Notes: generated from the sequence alone by a model not told the origin. 64,000 nucleotides of DNA from Flavobacterium sp. CF108 (GCF_900129795.1 NZ_FQWW01000012.1:62001-126000); one strand, 5' to 3'; shown: positions 25,744 through 36,078, counted from the first letter of the stretch. Made by a program: numbers and translations.

Positions 25744-26697
25744 ATGTCTGACGTAACAGCAATTCATAACTTAGTTCAGAAACGCAACGAATTAAAAAAC
25801 GAAATAGCAAAAATCATTGTAGGGCAGGATGCCGTTATTGACCAAATTTTACTTTGTATATTTTCAGGAGGACACGCTCTTTTAATAGGGGTTCCTGGTT
25901 TGGCAAAAACCTTAATGATTAATACTTTATCTCAAGCTTTAGGTTTAGATTTTAAAAGAATTCAGTTTACACCGGATTTAATGCCTTCGGATATTTTAGG
26001 AAGTGAAATTTTAGATGAAAACAGACAATTTAAATTCATAAAAGGGCCAATTTTTTCTAATATTATTTTGGCTGACGAGATCAACAGAACGCCGCCAAAA
26101 ACGCAGGCAGCTTTATTGGAAGCAATGCAGGAACGTTCAGTTACAATTGCAGGACAAAACTATAAATTAGATTTACCTTATTTTGTACTGGCAACACAAA
26201 ACCCAATTGAGCAGGAAGGAACTTATCCTTTACCAGAGGCGCAATTAGACCGTTTTATGTTTGCTATTAAATTAGAATATCCAACTTTTGAAGAAGAAGT
26301 AAAAGTCGTAAAACAAACTACATCTGATAATAAAGTAGAAATAAACCCATTATTTACAGCGCAGGAAATTATCGATTTCCAGCATTTAATCAGAAGAATT
26401 CCTGTTGCCGATAATGTTATTGAATATGCGGTAACTTTAGTAAGTAAAACACGTCCGGATAATGCTTTGACAAATGATTTTGTAAAGAATTATCTTGATT
26501 GGGGAGCAGGGCCGAGAGCTTCGCAAAACTTAATTTTAGCAGCAAAAGCTCACGCAGCTTTCAATGGTAAATTTTCGCCTGATATTGAAGATGTAAAAGC
26601 AGTGGCAACCGGAATTTTACGCCACAGAATTATTAAAAACTACAAAGCAGACGCTGAAGGAATAACGGAAGAAGTTATTATTAAAAAGCTGATGTAA
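25744..26697 (+). CDS. MoxR family AAA+ ATPase
   Basis: A 317-residue MoxR chaperone-like ATPase. Walker A is GVPGLAKT (about residue 53), Walker B is ILADEINR, and the sensor region is LATQNPIEQEGTYPLPEAQL. The C-terminal lid domain includes DWGAGPRASQNLI. MoxR proteins usually work with a DUF58 and VWA-domain partner encoded next to them; none is here, because the gene is closed off by terminators on both sides. The downstream convergent gene is exosortase N, and a functional link is not shown. Confidence 0.93.
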   Translation: MSDVTAIHNLVQKRNELKNEIAKIIVGQDAVIDQILLCIFSGGHALLIGVPGLAKTLMINTLSQALGLDFKRIQFTPDLMPSDILGSEILDENRQFKFIKGPIFSNIILADEINRTPPKTQAALLEAMQERSVTIAGQNYKLDLPYFVLATQNPIEQEGTYPLPEAQLDRFMFAIKLEYPTFEEEVKVVKQTTSDNKVEINPLFTAQEIIDFQHLIRRIPVADNVIEYAVTLVSKTRPDNALTNDFVKNYLDWGAGPRASQNLILAAKAHAAFNGKFSPDIEDVKAVATGILRHRIIKNYKADAEGITEEVIIKKLM

Positions 26698-26706
26698 GAT
26701 ATATCT

Positions 26707-26739
26707 AAAAAGCCTGATTTTTAAATCAGGCTTTTTTTT
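26707..26739 (+). terminator. terminator of the MoxR gene
   Basis: AAAAAGCCTGATTT (26707-26720) pairs with AAATCAGGCTTTTT (26723-26736), with more T following. The minus-strand gene ending at 26738 overlaps its T-run, so the hairpin may serve both directions. Confidence 0.88.
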
Positions 26740-27979
26740 AGTTCAATTCTTTAATACTCGTTTCATTTATCAACCGCACCGTTTTGTTGTGAAAAAGTTT
26801 TAGCAGTAAAACTTCGGTAAGCGATGTATATTTTTTATTGTCATATTCATACCACCAATAAGAGAAATATCTAATGTTATTCTTTTCTAATTTCGTCAGC
26901 CATATTTTTTCATTGCTTCTCATGATTTCTTTAGATTCAATGATTTTATATCCGTTTCCTGTCCAGCAAATTAAAGGCTTGTGAATTGGTGTTTTGATAT
27001 AAATTAAGGTTTCTGGCGCTGCAATCTTAAAAACTTCATTATTGACCCAAACTCCTTTTTTAATATTATAATGAGGACTGAGATTTTCTAACAGCGAATA
27101 ATTCTGCTCCTTTTTAATTTCTAAACTAGTAATAAACAATATTCCGGTCGCAATTATCATTGGTAAAAGTTTTGGAAAAAATGAATTGCCGGTTATGCTT
27201 TCTTTTTTGGGATGAAAGAATCGTATTAGAAATAAAAGAGGAACAATTTGATAAAATACAAAACACATAATTCCAATAGTGTGATGCAGTATATTTTCTT
27301 CGGTACAATTGAATAAAACTAAAGTAATGATTCTGAAATAATTTGAAATAATATTCAGAACTACTATTATACAGCAAAATAATAAAATTTGCAGAATGTT
27401 GAAATACTTTTGGTTTTTACGTTCTTCTAAAGTCAATAAAAAAGCTCCGAATAATAATCCCGTTTTAAACATCGACAACCCCATACAAGCGGTATCTATC
27501 GAAACTTTTGCATTATTGATATAAAAATTAACGCCTTCAATTTTAGTTATCGGAATGAAATTTTTTAATGTTAAATACACTCCGTAACAAAGCGTCTGTT
27601 TTATTTCGACAGTTAAATAATTGAATAACTGATCAAAAACTGACGAAAACAAAAAGAGACAGATAAAAGCAATAAAAGAAAACTTTTGGGTAAAGCTGTA
27701 ATAAACAAAACAAGCAAACAACAAGAGAGCATGAAAATGCAATGACTTTGTATGCAGTCTGTAGCTTATAAATTCCAATAAAAAAATTAATGCAAGCAGC
27801 GGATAACTTATCCTTAAAGCAGTTTTTCTTCCTGCATAAAGAAATAGGAAAATAGAAAATATAACGCCAAAAAAATTATTATCTAATCCTGTTGATACAA
27901 TACTATAGTTTAAGACTAACAGTATTGTTATAGCAAGAATTGCAATTAATTTGGCGTGTGGCTGCAGTAAAACTTTCAT
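26738..27979 (-). CDS. xrtN: exosortase N
   Basis: Predicted 413-residue polytopic membrane protease/transpeptidase. The start at 27979 (MKVLLQPHAKLIAIL) is chosen because its ATG overlaps the stop of the upstream gene by one base (TAATG), the sign of translational coupling. Exosortase catalytic residues are visible: Cys165 in DTACMGLSMF, Arg216 in NIISNYFRI, and His232/His233 in HHTIG. About eight membrane helices are followed by a C-terminal extramembrane domain of about 130 residues. It should cleave and process the PEP-CTERM-like tail of its partner encoded upstream. The XrtN assignment comes from the paired VIT protein and the C-terminal extension. Confidence 0.85.
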   Translation of the reverse strand: MKVLLQPHAKLIAILAITILLVLNYSIVSTGLDNNFFGVIFSIFLFLYAGRKTALRISYPLLALIFLLEFISYRLHTKSLHFHALLLFACFVYYSFTQKFSFIAFICLFLFSSVFDQLFNYLTVEIKQTLCYGVYLTLKNFIPITKIEGVNFYINNAKVSIDTACMGLSMFKTGLLFGAFLLTLEERKNQKYFNILQILLFCCIIVVLNIISNYFRIITLVLFNCTEENILHHTIGIMCFVFYQIVPLLFLIRFFHPKKESITGNSFFPKLLPMIIATGILFITSLEIKKEQNYSLLENLSPHYNIKKGVWVNNEVFKIAAPETLIYIKTPIHKPLICWTGNGYKIIESKEIMRSNEKIWLTKLEKNNIRYFSYWWYEYDNKKYTSLTEVLLLKLFHNKTVRLINETSIKELN

Positions 27980-30474
27980 TAAGCTTTTTGTTTTTTGTTT
28001 CTTTGATAGTAAAATAAAAGAGTAGTCAGGCCAATAATAATCATTACCCATTCGTGAGGTTCCGGAACCGCACCGTCATTTTTAATCGAAGCGTTTCCAA
28101 GAGTATCCACATTTTTCTCAATTCCGTTATTTTCATAATCGGCATCCGTTTCTAAAACAATTAAAGACGAAATTGGAGTTACCACATTAGCATCTTTTGC
28201 AAGGGTTACGTATTTATTTGCAGCTAAAGTATCATTCTGAATTTTAACTTGTTCTTCTAAAACTTTTCCAAAAGCATACATTCTGTAAATATGATTTGGA
28301 CCATTGCTTTTAGAAACACTGTCTTTAGCCGTTTCCTGAATTGAAATATGTGCAGGTTCAATATTAACGGAGCTTTCATCGGTTTTATACAATACAAACT
28401 GATTTTGATTTATCAGTTGTAAACTCTTTTGAAGAGAAGCCTGATAATAGTCAAGATATTTTTGCTCTTTGACGGTTTGCCAAAACGGATTAATTTCTCC
28501 GGAAATATTAATGACTTTTAAATTTTGCTGTTTGGTTCCGGTTTTTATTTTGTTTAAATATTGAGATTCCTTTAGTTCTTCAAAATTGGCTGAAAATGCA
28601 CCAGATTTAGTAATAATTAAACTGTTTTTAGCAATCTTATAAAGCGGCAGTAATGAATAATGCAGGTTTTTAAATTCCCATTGAATTTCTTTGAAGTTCT
28701 CTTTAGTTATTTCCTTTTTTTCTTTGTCGCTGTATACATAAATTGATTTTCGTGGTAAGTTCACAAATGATTCTATTTCGTTTAAAGTCCAGCTGCTGTT
28801 TAAATCCAGAATAATTTCTGAAGCCGTAAAAGGAACATTCACTTTTTGAATTTCTTTTACTTTATAGGTCTTATCTTTCCATGTGAAGGAACTCGAATTG
28901 ATTTTGTTTAAAGGTATAGCGGCTTCCCAGTCATCTAATCCTTTTGATTCGTTAACATAAAAATTATTTTTAAACTCAAAATCTTTACTGGTTCTGACTT
29001 TTGCATCGCCCGTAATCTGAATTCGGGAAAGAGTAGAAGCATTTGAAATGTTAGGGCCTTTTATCGAAAGACTTTGATATTTCATTTCATTATTACCCGC
29101 TTGTAAAGGAGTAGTAAAACCACATTTAAAAGTTCGGGGTTTTTCGTGACTTACAGGAAAAACACGAACAACAATTTTGTTTCCTTCTTTCCATTGCATC
29201 AACGAAGGGTCACGGCTTTCTACTCCAACAATTTGTTTATAAGCAGCCTGCGCTTTTTCTTTAGTCGTTAAAACACCTTTGCGTTCAATGCCGTTTACCC
29301 ATAAAGAAAGAGAAGTTGCAACAGAACCCTCCGGAAGCTGAAAAGAATAAATGGCTTCCTTGTCTTGCCAGGATTCTTTCTCGCAGGCAATATTCATAGT
29401 AATTTCGGTGTAGGCTAATCTTGATTCAGGATAAATTTTTACATCTTCTTTAATGTCTTTAGTAAACAAATCCTCCCCGCTCCATAATTGTTCCTCTGTT
29501 TCTAACCTTTTGTCAAAATTTGATTTCAGAATATTAATTCGGTCGTCAGTACTTAAATTAAGTTCGTTGCAAAAAGCATAAGCAATGTTTATAAATGGGT
29601 TATGAACTTTTCTCTCATTATACTTAGAACTTCCAAATGAATCCAAGCCTCTAAAACTAAAGAAATCATCACTACTTTTATAAACAATGCCTTTTTTAAG
29701 TAAAATTTCATTGAAAAAATTAGGCTCTAAATGCTGTGAAATCTTAATATAAGCTGGTAAATCATCATTATAATCAAATGATTTTGCAATTTCGTTTTGG
29801 CTGATTCTTTCACTTTCAATATTCAGTCGATAAGTAAAAACAAACAAAGCTATTAATACGCTTAAAATACCAGAAGCAAAAGAAATAAAGTATTGTCTGT
29901 CTTCCTCAAACAACTTTACCAATCGTATTAAATGTCCTATTGAAATTATTGCCGGAACTAAGCCATAAAATCCTATTCCTAAAACTATAATTCCAATCAC
30001 AGAAATTAATGTAATGGGTAAGAGATATAAAGCGTAATATAGTATTAATGAATAAGATAATCCATTAATAAAGAAAAGAGTCAGAACAGTATTGCTTTTG
30101 TTTTGTGTAGAATAGATAAAGAAATTTGAAATGCAAAAAGTCAAAGTAATGAGGTAAACCCAAACTGGCAGATCTTCAAAAATAGAGAAGAAAACGTTAA
30201 GGCAAAAGCATCCAATAAGCCAGTTTAAAAACAAAAAAGGAAGTAAATGAACATATTTTTCTCTTTTTCTTAAAAGAAAAAAAGAGAGCGTAACACAATA
30301 AGTGAATTCAAATATCAGGCTTATTACACATAAAGGTTCTGCGCCGCGTGAGTCGAAGGCGGAACAGATTAATATAATGCAGAGCAAAAACAAGCAAATT
30401 GATGAAACAACTAAGCTCATTATGACTCCTTCATTTTGTGTGTATTCTTTAAATAAATGTAATTTGTTTTTCAT
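27979..30474 (-). CDS. XrtN-system VIT domain protein (exosortase substrate)
   Basis: An 831-residue membrane protein. The first ~240 residues hold about seven or eight hydrophobic helices. A VIT domain follows at about 350-470 (YSFQLPEGSVATSLSLWVNG, then EKAQAAYKQIVGVESRDPSL). No metal-binding DxSxS of a vWA domain was found after it. The C-terminus is a classic sorting signal: VPEP at 803-806, a hydrophobic stretch at about 809-823, and a basic end RNKKQKA. It is coupled to exosortase N by TAATG, so it is probably the sole dedicated substrate. Its biological role is unknown. Confidence 0.85.
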   Translation of the reverse strand: MKNKLHLFKEYTQNEGVIMSLVVSSICLFLLCIILICSAFDSRGAEPLCVISLIFEFTYCVTLSFFLLRKREKYVHLLPFLFLNWLIGCFCLNVFFSIFEDLPVWVYLITLTFCISNFFIYSTQNKSNTVLTLFFINGLSYSLILYYALYLLPITLISVIGIIVLGIGFYGLVPAIISIGHLIRLVKLFEEDRQYFISFASGILSVLIALFVFTYRLNIESERISQNEIAKSFDYNDDLPAYIKISQHLEPNFFNEILLKKGIVYKSSDDFFSFRGLDSFGSSKYNERKVHNPFINIAYAFCNELNLSTDDRINILKSNFDKRLETEEQLWSGEDLFTKDIKEDVKIYPESRLAYTEITMNIACEKESWQDKEAIYSFQLPEGSVATSLSLWVNGIERKGVLTTKEKAQAAYKQIVGVESRDPSLMQWKEGNKIVVRVFPVSHEKPRTFKCGFTTPLQAGNNEMKYQSLSIKGPNISNASTLSRIQITGDAKVRTSKDFEFKNNFYVNESKGLDDWEAAIPLNKINSSSFTWKDKTYKVKEIQKVNVPFTASEIILDLNSSWTLNEIESFVNLPRKSIYVYSDKEKKEITKENFKEIQWEFKNLHYSLLPLYKIAKNSLIITKSGAFSANFEELKESQYLNKIKTGTKQQNLKVINISGEINPFWQTVKEQKYLDYYQASLQKSLQLINQNQFVLYKTDESSVNIEPAHISIQETAKDSVSKSNGPNHIYRMYAFGKVLEEQVKIQNDTLAANKYVTLAKDANVVTPISSLIVLETDADYENNGIEKNVDTLGNASIKNDGAVPEPHEWVMIIIGLTTLLFYYQRNKKQKA

Positions 30475-30898
30475 AGAGTTTTATTTTTAAAAGAACTTTG
30501 AATTACAAAGTTAAAAGAAAAATTGAATTACAATTGTTTTGTGCAATTTTTTTTTAAGCAAGATTTATACAAAATCTAGCTATCAGAAAAAGAGCAGAAT
30601 TTGGCGTTCAAAATCGCAACTATAACGTTATAATTTCTAATTTAGAACTATTCTTCACGAAAATAGAGGTAAAACCCCACTTACTTTATAACACCAAATT
30701 TCGACTTTGTTAAAGAAAAGATTTTAAAATATCAATAATTCATTTTTTTAATACATAATTGATATTTTGACAAAAACAAGCAGTGAAAATCGTTTTTTAA
30801 CAATAATAATTTTTGAAAAGGCGACTTCTATTATATTATTTTTAATTATCCGCATTAATGATTAAATTTGCGAACAAAAAAATAAATCTGCCTTAATT
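30475..30898. other. AT-rich divergent intergenic region
   Basis: 424 bases between the VIT protein gene and acnB. TAAATTTG at 30863-30870 is a -7 match for acnB, 28 bases before its ATG, without a well-placed TTG. No other gene or repeat was recognised. Confidence 0.55.
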
Positions 30899-33670
30899 AT
30901 GAATATTTATAAGGATTATATCCAAGAGATTGAAGAACGTAAAAATCAGGGACTTCACCCAAAACCAATCGATAGTGCTGAATTATTAAGCGAAATTATT
31001 GCACAAATTAAAGATTTAGATAACGAGTATAGAGAAGATTCTCTTAAATTTTTCATTTACAATACTTTACCAGGAACAACAAGTGCTGCTGGTGAAAAAG
31101 CCAAGTTTTTAAAAGAAATTATTCTTGGACAAGCTGTAGTTAAAGAAATTACACCAGCTTTTGCTTTTGAATTATTATCACATATGAAAGGCGGACCTTC
31201 TATAGAGGTATTGCTGGATTTAGCTTTAGGAAATGATGCTGCTATTGCAAAAGAAGCAGCTAAAGTTCTTAAAACACAAGTTTTCCTTTATGAAGCAGAT
31301 ACAGATCGTTTAATAGAGGCATTCAAAAATAATAATGCAATTGCAAAAGAAATCCTTGAAAGTTATGCACAGGCTGAGTTTTTTACAAAACTTCCAGAAG
31401 TAGCAGATACAATTAAAGTGGTTACTTTTATTGCTGGTGAAGGTGATATCTCTACAGATTTACTTTCTCCGGGTAATCAGGCACACTCACGTTCAGATCG
31501 TGAATTACATGGTCAATGTATGATTACGCCTCAAGCACAGCAAGAAATTAAGGCTTTACAAGCACAACATCCTGATGCAAGTGTAATGTTGATCGCTGAA
31601 AAAGGAACAATGGGAGTAGGATCTTCTAGAATGTCAGGTGTAAATAACGTGGCACTTTGGACAGGAAAACAAGCAAGTCCATATATTCCATTCGTTAATA
31701 TCGCGCCAATTGTTGGTGGAACAAACGGAATTTCTCCAATTTTCTTAACAACTGTAGATGTAACTGGTGGTATTGGTTTAGACCTTAAAAACTGGGTTAA
31801 AAAGGTGGATGCAAATGGTAACGTTTTGCGTAATGAAAACGACGAACCAATTTTAGAGCAAACCTATTCTGTTGAAACAGGTACAGTTTTAACAATCAAT
31901 ATTAAAGAGAAAAAACTTTATAACGGCGACCAGGAATTAATTGACATTTCTAAGGCATTTACGCCTCAAAAAATGGAATTCATTAAAGCTGGTGGTTCAT
32001 ATGCTATTGTGTTTGGGAAAAAACTTCAAACATTAGCAGCAAAAATTTTAAATGTTGAAGCTCCGCTTGTATTTGCTCCATCAAAAGAAATTTCAATTGA
32101 AGGACAAGGTCTTACAGCTGTTGAAAAAATCTTTAACAGAAACGCTGTTGGTGTGCCTGCGGGTAAAGTATTACACGCTGGTTCTGATGTTCGTGTAGAA
32201 GTTAATATCGTAGGTTCACAAGATACTACAGGTCTTATGACTGCGCAGGAATTAGAATCTATGGCTGCTACAGTAATTTCACCAATCGTTGATGGTGCAT
32301 ACCAATCAGGTTGTCACACTGCTTCGGTTTGGGATAAAAAAGCGCAGGCAAACATTCCAAAATTGATGAAATTCATGAACGATTTTGGTTTGATCACAGC
32401 TCGTGACCCAAAAGGTGTTTATCATGCAATGACAGACGTTATCCATAAAGTACTTAACGATATTACTATTGATGAGTGGGCTATCATTATTGGTGGTGAC
32501 TCTCATACAAGAATGTCAAAAGGTGTTGCTTTTGGTGCTGACTCAGGAACTGTTGCTCTTGCTCTTGCTACTGGTGAGGCTTCAATGCCAATTCCAGAAT
32601 CTGTAAAAGTGACTTTCAAAGGAGATATGAAAGGCTACATGGATTTCCGTGATGTGGTTCATGCTACACAAGCACAAATGCTTCATCAATTTGGAGGAGA
32701 AAATGTTTTCCAAGGAAGAATTATTGAGGTTCACATTGGAACGCTTACCGCGGATCAGGCATTTACATTTACAGACTGGACTGCAGAGATGAAAGCAAAA
32801 GCTTCTATCTGTATTTCTGAAGATGATACTTTAATTGAATCATTGGAAATTGCAAAAGGCAGAATCCAAATCATGATTGATAAAGGTATGGATAATGAAA
32901 AACGTGTTCTTCAAGGATTAATCAATAAAGCTGATAAGAGAATTACAGAGATTAAATCTGCAGAGAAACCAGCTTTAACTCCAGATGCAAACGCTAAATA
33001 TTATGCTGAAGTTGTAGTTGATCTTGATTTGATTGCAGAGCCAATGATTGCTGATCCAGACGTAAATAACGTTGACGTTTCTAAAAGATATACGCACGAT
33101 ACCATCAGACCTCTTTCTTTTTACGGAGGAGTGAAAAAAGTAGATCTTGGATTTATCGGATCTTGTATGGTTCACAAAGGAGATATGAAAATCCTTGCTC
33201 AAATGTTGAAAAACGTAGAAGCACAAAATGGTAAAGTTGAATTCAATGCTCCGCTTGTTGTTGCGCCACCTACATATAATATTGTTGATGAGCTTAAAGC
33301 TGAAGGTGACTGGGAAGTTTTACAAAAATACTCAGGTTTCGAATTCGACGATAATGCTCCAAAAGGTGCGGCACGTACTGAATATGAAAACATGTTATAC
33401 TTAGAGCGTCCGGGATGTAACCTTTGTATGGGTAATCAGGAAAAAGCAGCAAAAGGAGATACAGTAATGGCAACTTCAACTCGTCTTTTCCAAGGAAGAG
33501 TAGTAGAAGATGCTGATGGTAAAAAAGGAGAATCATTACTTTCTTCAACTCCGGTTGTAGTTTTATCTACAATTTTAGGTAGAACCCCAACATTAGCTGA
33601 ATATACAACAGCTGTAGACGGTATTAACTTGACTAAGTTTGCGCCTTCAAATAAATCATTAGTAATGTAA
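30899..33670 (+). CDS. acnB: aconitate hydratase B (bifunctional 2-methylisocitrate dehydratase type)
   Basis: A 923-residue TCA-cycle enzyme interconverting citrate and isocitrate; the AcnB family can also act in the methylcitrate cycle. An N-terminal HEAT-like domain (about 1-160) is followed by the swivel domain (GDISTDLLSPGNQAHSRSDR) and the catalytic domains, with IIGGDSHTRMSKGVAFGADS, GSCMVHKGD and the Fe-S ligands in ERPGCNLCMGNQ. The domain order is that of AcnB. It is followed by a terminator and then a second, unrelated-type aconitase gene. Confidence 0.95.
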   Translation: MNIYKDYIQEIEERKNQGLHPKPIDSAELLSEIIAQIKDLDNEYREDSLKFFIYNTLPGTTSAAGEKAKFLKEIILGQAVVKEITPAFAFELLSHMKGGPSIEVLLDLALGNDAAIAKEAAKVLKTQVFLYEADTDRLIEAFKNNNAIAKEILESYAQAEFFTKLPEVADTIKVVTFIAGEGDISTDLLSPGNQAHSRSDRELHGQCMITPQAQQEIKALQAQHPDASVMLIAEKGTMGVGSSRMSGVNNVALWTGKQASPYIPFVNIAPIVGGTNGISPIFLTTVDVTGGIGLDLKNWVKKVDANGNVLRNENDEPILEQTYSVETGTVLTINIKEKKLYNGDQELIDISKAFTPQKMEFIKAGGSYAIVFGKKLQTLAAKILNVEAPLVFAPSKEISIEGQGLTAVEKIFNRNAVGVPAGKVLHAGSDVRVEVNIVGSQDTTGLMTAQELESMAATVISPIVDGAYQSGCHTASVWDKKAQANIPKLMKFMNDFGLITARDPKGVYHAMTDVIHKVLNDITIDEWAIIIGGDSHTRMSKGVAFGADSGTVALALATGEASMPIPESVKVTFKGDMKGYMDFRDVVHATQAQMLHQFGGENVFQGRIIEVHIGTLTADQAFTFTDWTAEMKAKASICISEDDTLIESLEIAKGRIQIMIDKGMDNEKRVLQGLINKADKRITEIKSAEKPALTPDANAKYYAEVVVDLDLIAEPMIADPDVNNVDVSKRYTHDTIRPLSFYGGVKKVDLGFIGSCMVHKGDMKILAQMLKNVEAQNGKVEFNAPLVVAPPTYNIVDELKAEGDWEVLQKYSGFEFDDNAPKGAARTEYENMLYLERPGCNLCMGNQEKAAKGDTVMATSTRLFQGRVVEDADGKKGESLLSSTPVVVLSTILGRTPTLAEYTTAVDGINLTKFAPSNKSLVM

Positions 33671-33691
33671 TCTTACGATTATTAATATTTT

Positions 33692-33724
33692 AAAAGCCCG
33701 AGTGATAAACTCGGGCTTTTTCTT
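33692..33724 (+). terminator. terminator of acnB
   Basis: AAAAGCCCGAGT (33692-33703), loop GATAA, ACTCGGGCTTTT (33709-33720), then T-rich DNA. Confidence 0.92.
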
Positions 33725-33791
33725 TTCTGTCACTTCTATTTTTTGTAACTTGTCATGTTCAAAATAAAAAAAACAAAAACAATTATAACTT

Positions 33792-36056
33792 ATGGCTTTT
33801 GATATTGAAATGATTAAAAAAGTGTATGAGAACATGCCGGGTCGTGTTGACAAAGCACGCGAGATTGTTGGTCGTCCACTTACTTTAACGGAGAAAATTT
33901 TATACAATCACCTTTGGGATGGAGATCCAACTAAGGCGTTTGGAAGAGGAGTTGATTATGTTGATTTTGCACCAGATCGTGTTGCATGTCAGGATGCAAC
34001 TGCTCAAATGGCATTATTACAATTTATGCACGCCGGAAAATCTAAAGTGGCAGTGCCTACAACGGTTCACTGTGATCACTTGATTCAGGCAAAAGTAGAC
34101 GCTGCAACCGATTTAGCGAGAGCAAAAACACAAAGTAACGAAGTTTTCGATTTCTTGTCGTCGGTTTCTAATAAATACGGAATTGGTTTCTGGAAACCGG
34201 GAGCTGGAATTATTCACCAAGTAGTACTTGAAAACTATGCTTTTCCTGGCGGAATGATGATTGGTACCGATTCTCACACTGTAAATGCAGGTGGTTTAGG
34301 AATGGTAGCCATTGGTGTTGGTGGAGCCGATGCTGTAGACGTAATGTCTGGTATGGCTTGGGAACTTAAATTTCCTAAACTAATTGGAGTAAAATTAACT
34401 GGTAAATTATCAGGATGGACAGCTCCAAAAGACGTTATTCTTAAAGTTGCCGGTATTCTTACTGTAAAAGGAGGAACTGGAGCAATCGTTGAGTATTTTG
34501 GAGAAGGTGCAACTTCTATGTCATGTACTGGTAAGGGAACTATTTGTAACATGGGTGCTGAAATTGGAGCTACAACTTCAACTTTTGGATACGATGATTC
34601 TATGAGTCGTTACCTGCGTTCTACAAACAGAGCCGATGTTGCTGAGGCTGCAGATAAAGTAGCTTCGTACTTAACTGGAGATCCAGAAGTTTACGCAAAC
34701 CCAGAGAAATATTTTGATCAGGTTATCGAAATCAATTTATCTCAATTAGAACCGCACTTAAACGGTCCATTTACGCCAGATTTAGCTACTCCAATTTCTA
34801 AAATGAAAGAAGAAGCAATCAAAAACAACTGGCCATTACAAATTCAGGTTGGTTTGATAGGATCTTGTACCAATTCTTCTTACGAAGATATTTCTCGTGC
34901 AGCTTCTTTAGCAAGACAAGTTGCAGATAAAAACTTAAAAACAAAAGCTGAGTTTACTATTACTCCGGGTTCTGAAGTAGTTCGTTCAACTATCGAAAGA
35001 GACGGATTTATTGATACTTTTCATAAAATTGGAGCGACTGTTTTTGCCAACGCCTGCGGACCATGTATTGGTATGTGGGATAGAGAAGGGGCAGAAAAAG
35101 AAGAAAGAAATACGATCGTTCACTCTTTCAACCGTAACTTCTCAAAACGTGCAGACGGTAACCCGAATACATTAGCTTTTGTTGGTTCTCCAGAATTGGT
35201 AACTGCAATGGCGATTGCTGGTGATTTAGGATTCAATCCATTAACAGATACATTAATCAACGAAGATGGGGAAGAAGTAATGCTTGATGCTCCAACAGGA
35301 GACGAGTTGCCTGCCAAAGGTTTTTATGCTGAAGATCCAGGTTTTCAGGCTCCGGCAGCAGATGGTTCAGGTGTTCAGGTTGTAGTAAATCCTGCATCAG
35401 AGCGTTTGCAATTATTAGCTCCGTTTGATGCTTGGGATGGTAAAAACATTACAGGTGCAAAATTATTAATCAAAGCCTTCGGAAAATGTACAACAGACCA
35501 TATTTCTATGGCTGGACCATGGTTGCGTTTCCGCGGACACTTAGATAATATTTCTAACAATATGTTAATTGGTGCTGTAAATGCATTCAACCAAAAAACA
35601 AACTCCGTTAAAAATCAATTAACAGGAGAATACGATGCTGTTCCTGCTGTTGCACGTGCATACAAAGCGGCTGGAGTTCCGTCTATCGTTGTGGGAGATC
35701 ATAACTATGGTGAAGGTTCATCTCGTGAACATGCGGCTATGGAGCCACGTTTCTTAGGCGTTAAAGCAGTATTGGTAAAATCTTTTGCTCGTATTCACGA
35801 AACAAACCTTAAAAAACAAGGTCTTTTAGGATTAACTTTTGCAAACGAAGCAGATTATGATAAAATTCAGGAGAACGATACAATCAATTTTACTGATTTA
35901 ACTGAGTTTGCCCCGGGAAAACCATTAACATTAGAATTCGTTCATGCAGATGGCACAAAAGATATTATCTTGGCCAATCATACTTACAACGCCGGACAAA
36001 TTGGATGGTTCGTTGCAGGTTCTGCATTAAACTTAATCGCAGCCGGAAAAGCTTAA
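33792..36056 (+). CDS. acn: aconitate hydratase (mitochondrial/AcnA-like type)
   Basis: A 754-residue aconitase with the eukaryote-mitochondrial domain order: catalytic domains first, swivel last. Visible are GTDSHTVNAGGLGMVAIGVG, the Fe-S ligand motifs LIGSCTNSSYED and NACGPCIGMW, and the C-terminal swivel motif VGDHNYGEGSSREHAAMEPR. It performs the same reaction as the AcnB gene just upstream but is only distantly related to it. The two genes are separated by a terminator, so they are probably expressed separately, perhaps under different oxygen or iron states (inference). Confidence 0.95.
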   Translation: MAFDIEMIKKVYENMPGRVDKAREIVGRPLTLTEKILYNHLWDGDPTKAFGRGVDYVDFAPDRVACQDATAQMALLQFMHAGKSKVAVPTTVHCDHLIQAKVDAATDLARAKTQSNEVFDFLSSVSNKYGIGFWKPGAGIIHQVVLENYAFPGGMMIGTDSHTVNAGGLGMVAIGVGGADAVDVMSGMAWELKFPKLIGVKLTGKLSGWTAPKDVILKVAGILTVKGGTGAIVEYFGEGATSMSCTGKGTICNMGAEIGATTSTFGYDDSMSRYLRSTNRADVAEAADKVASYLTGDPEVYANPEKYFDQVIEINLSQLEPHLNGPFTPDLATPISKMKEEAIKNNWPLQIQVGLIGSCTNSSYEDISRAASLARQVADKNLKTKAEFTITPGSEVVRSTIERDGFIDTFHKIGATVFANACGPCIGMWDREGAEKEERNTIVHSFNRNFSKRADGNPNTLAFVGSPELVTAMAIAGDLGFNPLTDTLINEDGEEVMLDAPTGDELPAKGFYAEDPGFQAPAADGSGVQVVVNPASERLQLLAPFDAWDGKNITGAKLLIKAFGKCTTDHISMAGPWLRFRGHLDNISNNMLIGAVNAFNQKTNSVKNQLTGEYDAVPAVARAYKAAGVPSIVVGDHNYGEGSSREHAAMEPRFLGVKAVLVKSFARIHETNLKKQGLLGLTFANEADYDKIQENDTINFTDLTEFAPGKPLTLEFVHADGTKDIILANHTYNAGQIGWFVAGSALNLIAAGKA

Positions 36057-36078
36057 TATTAAAGATTAATTATATACT

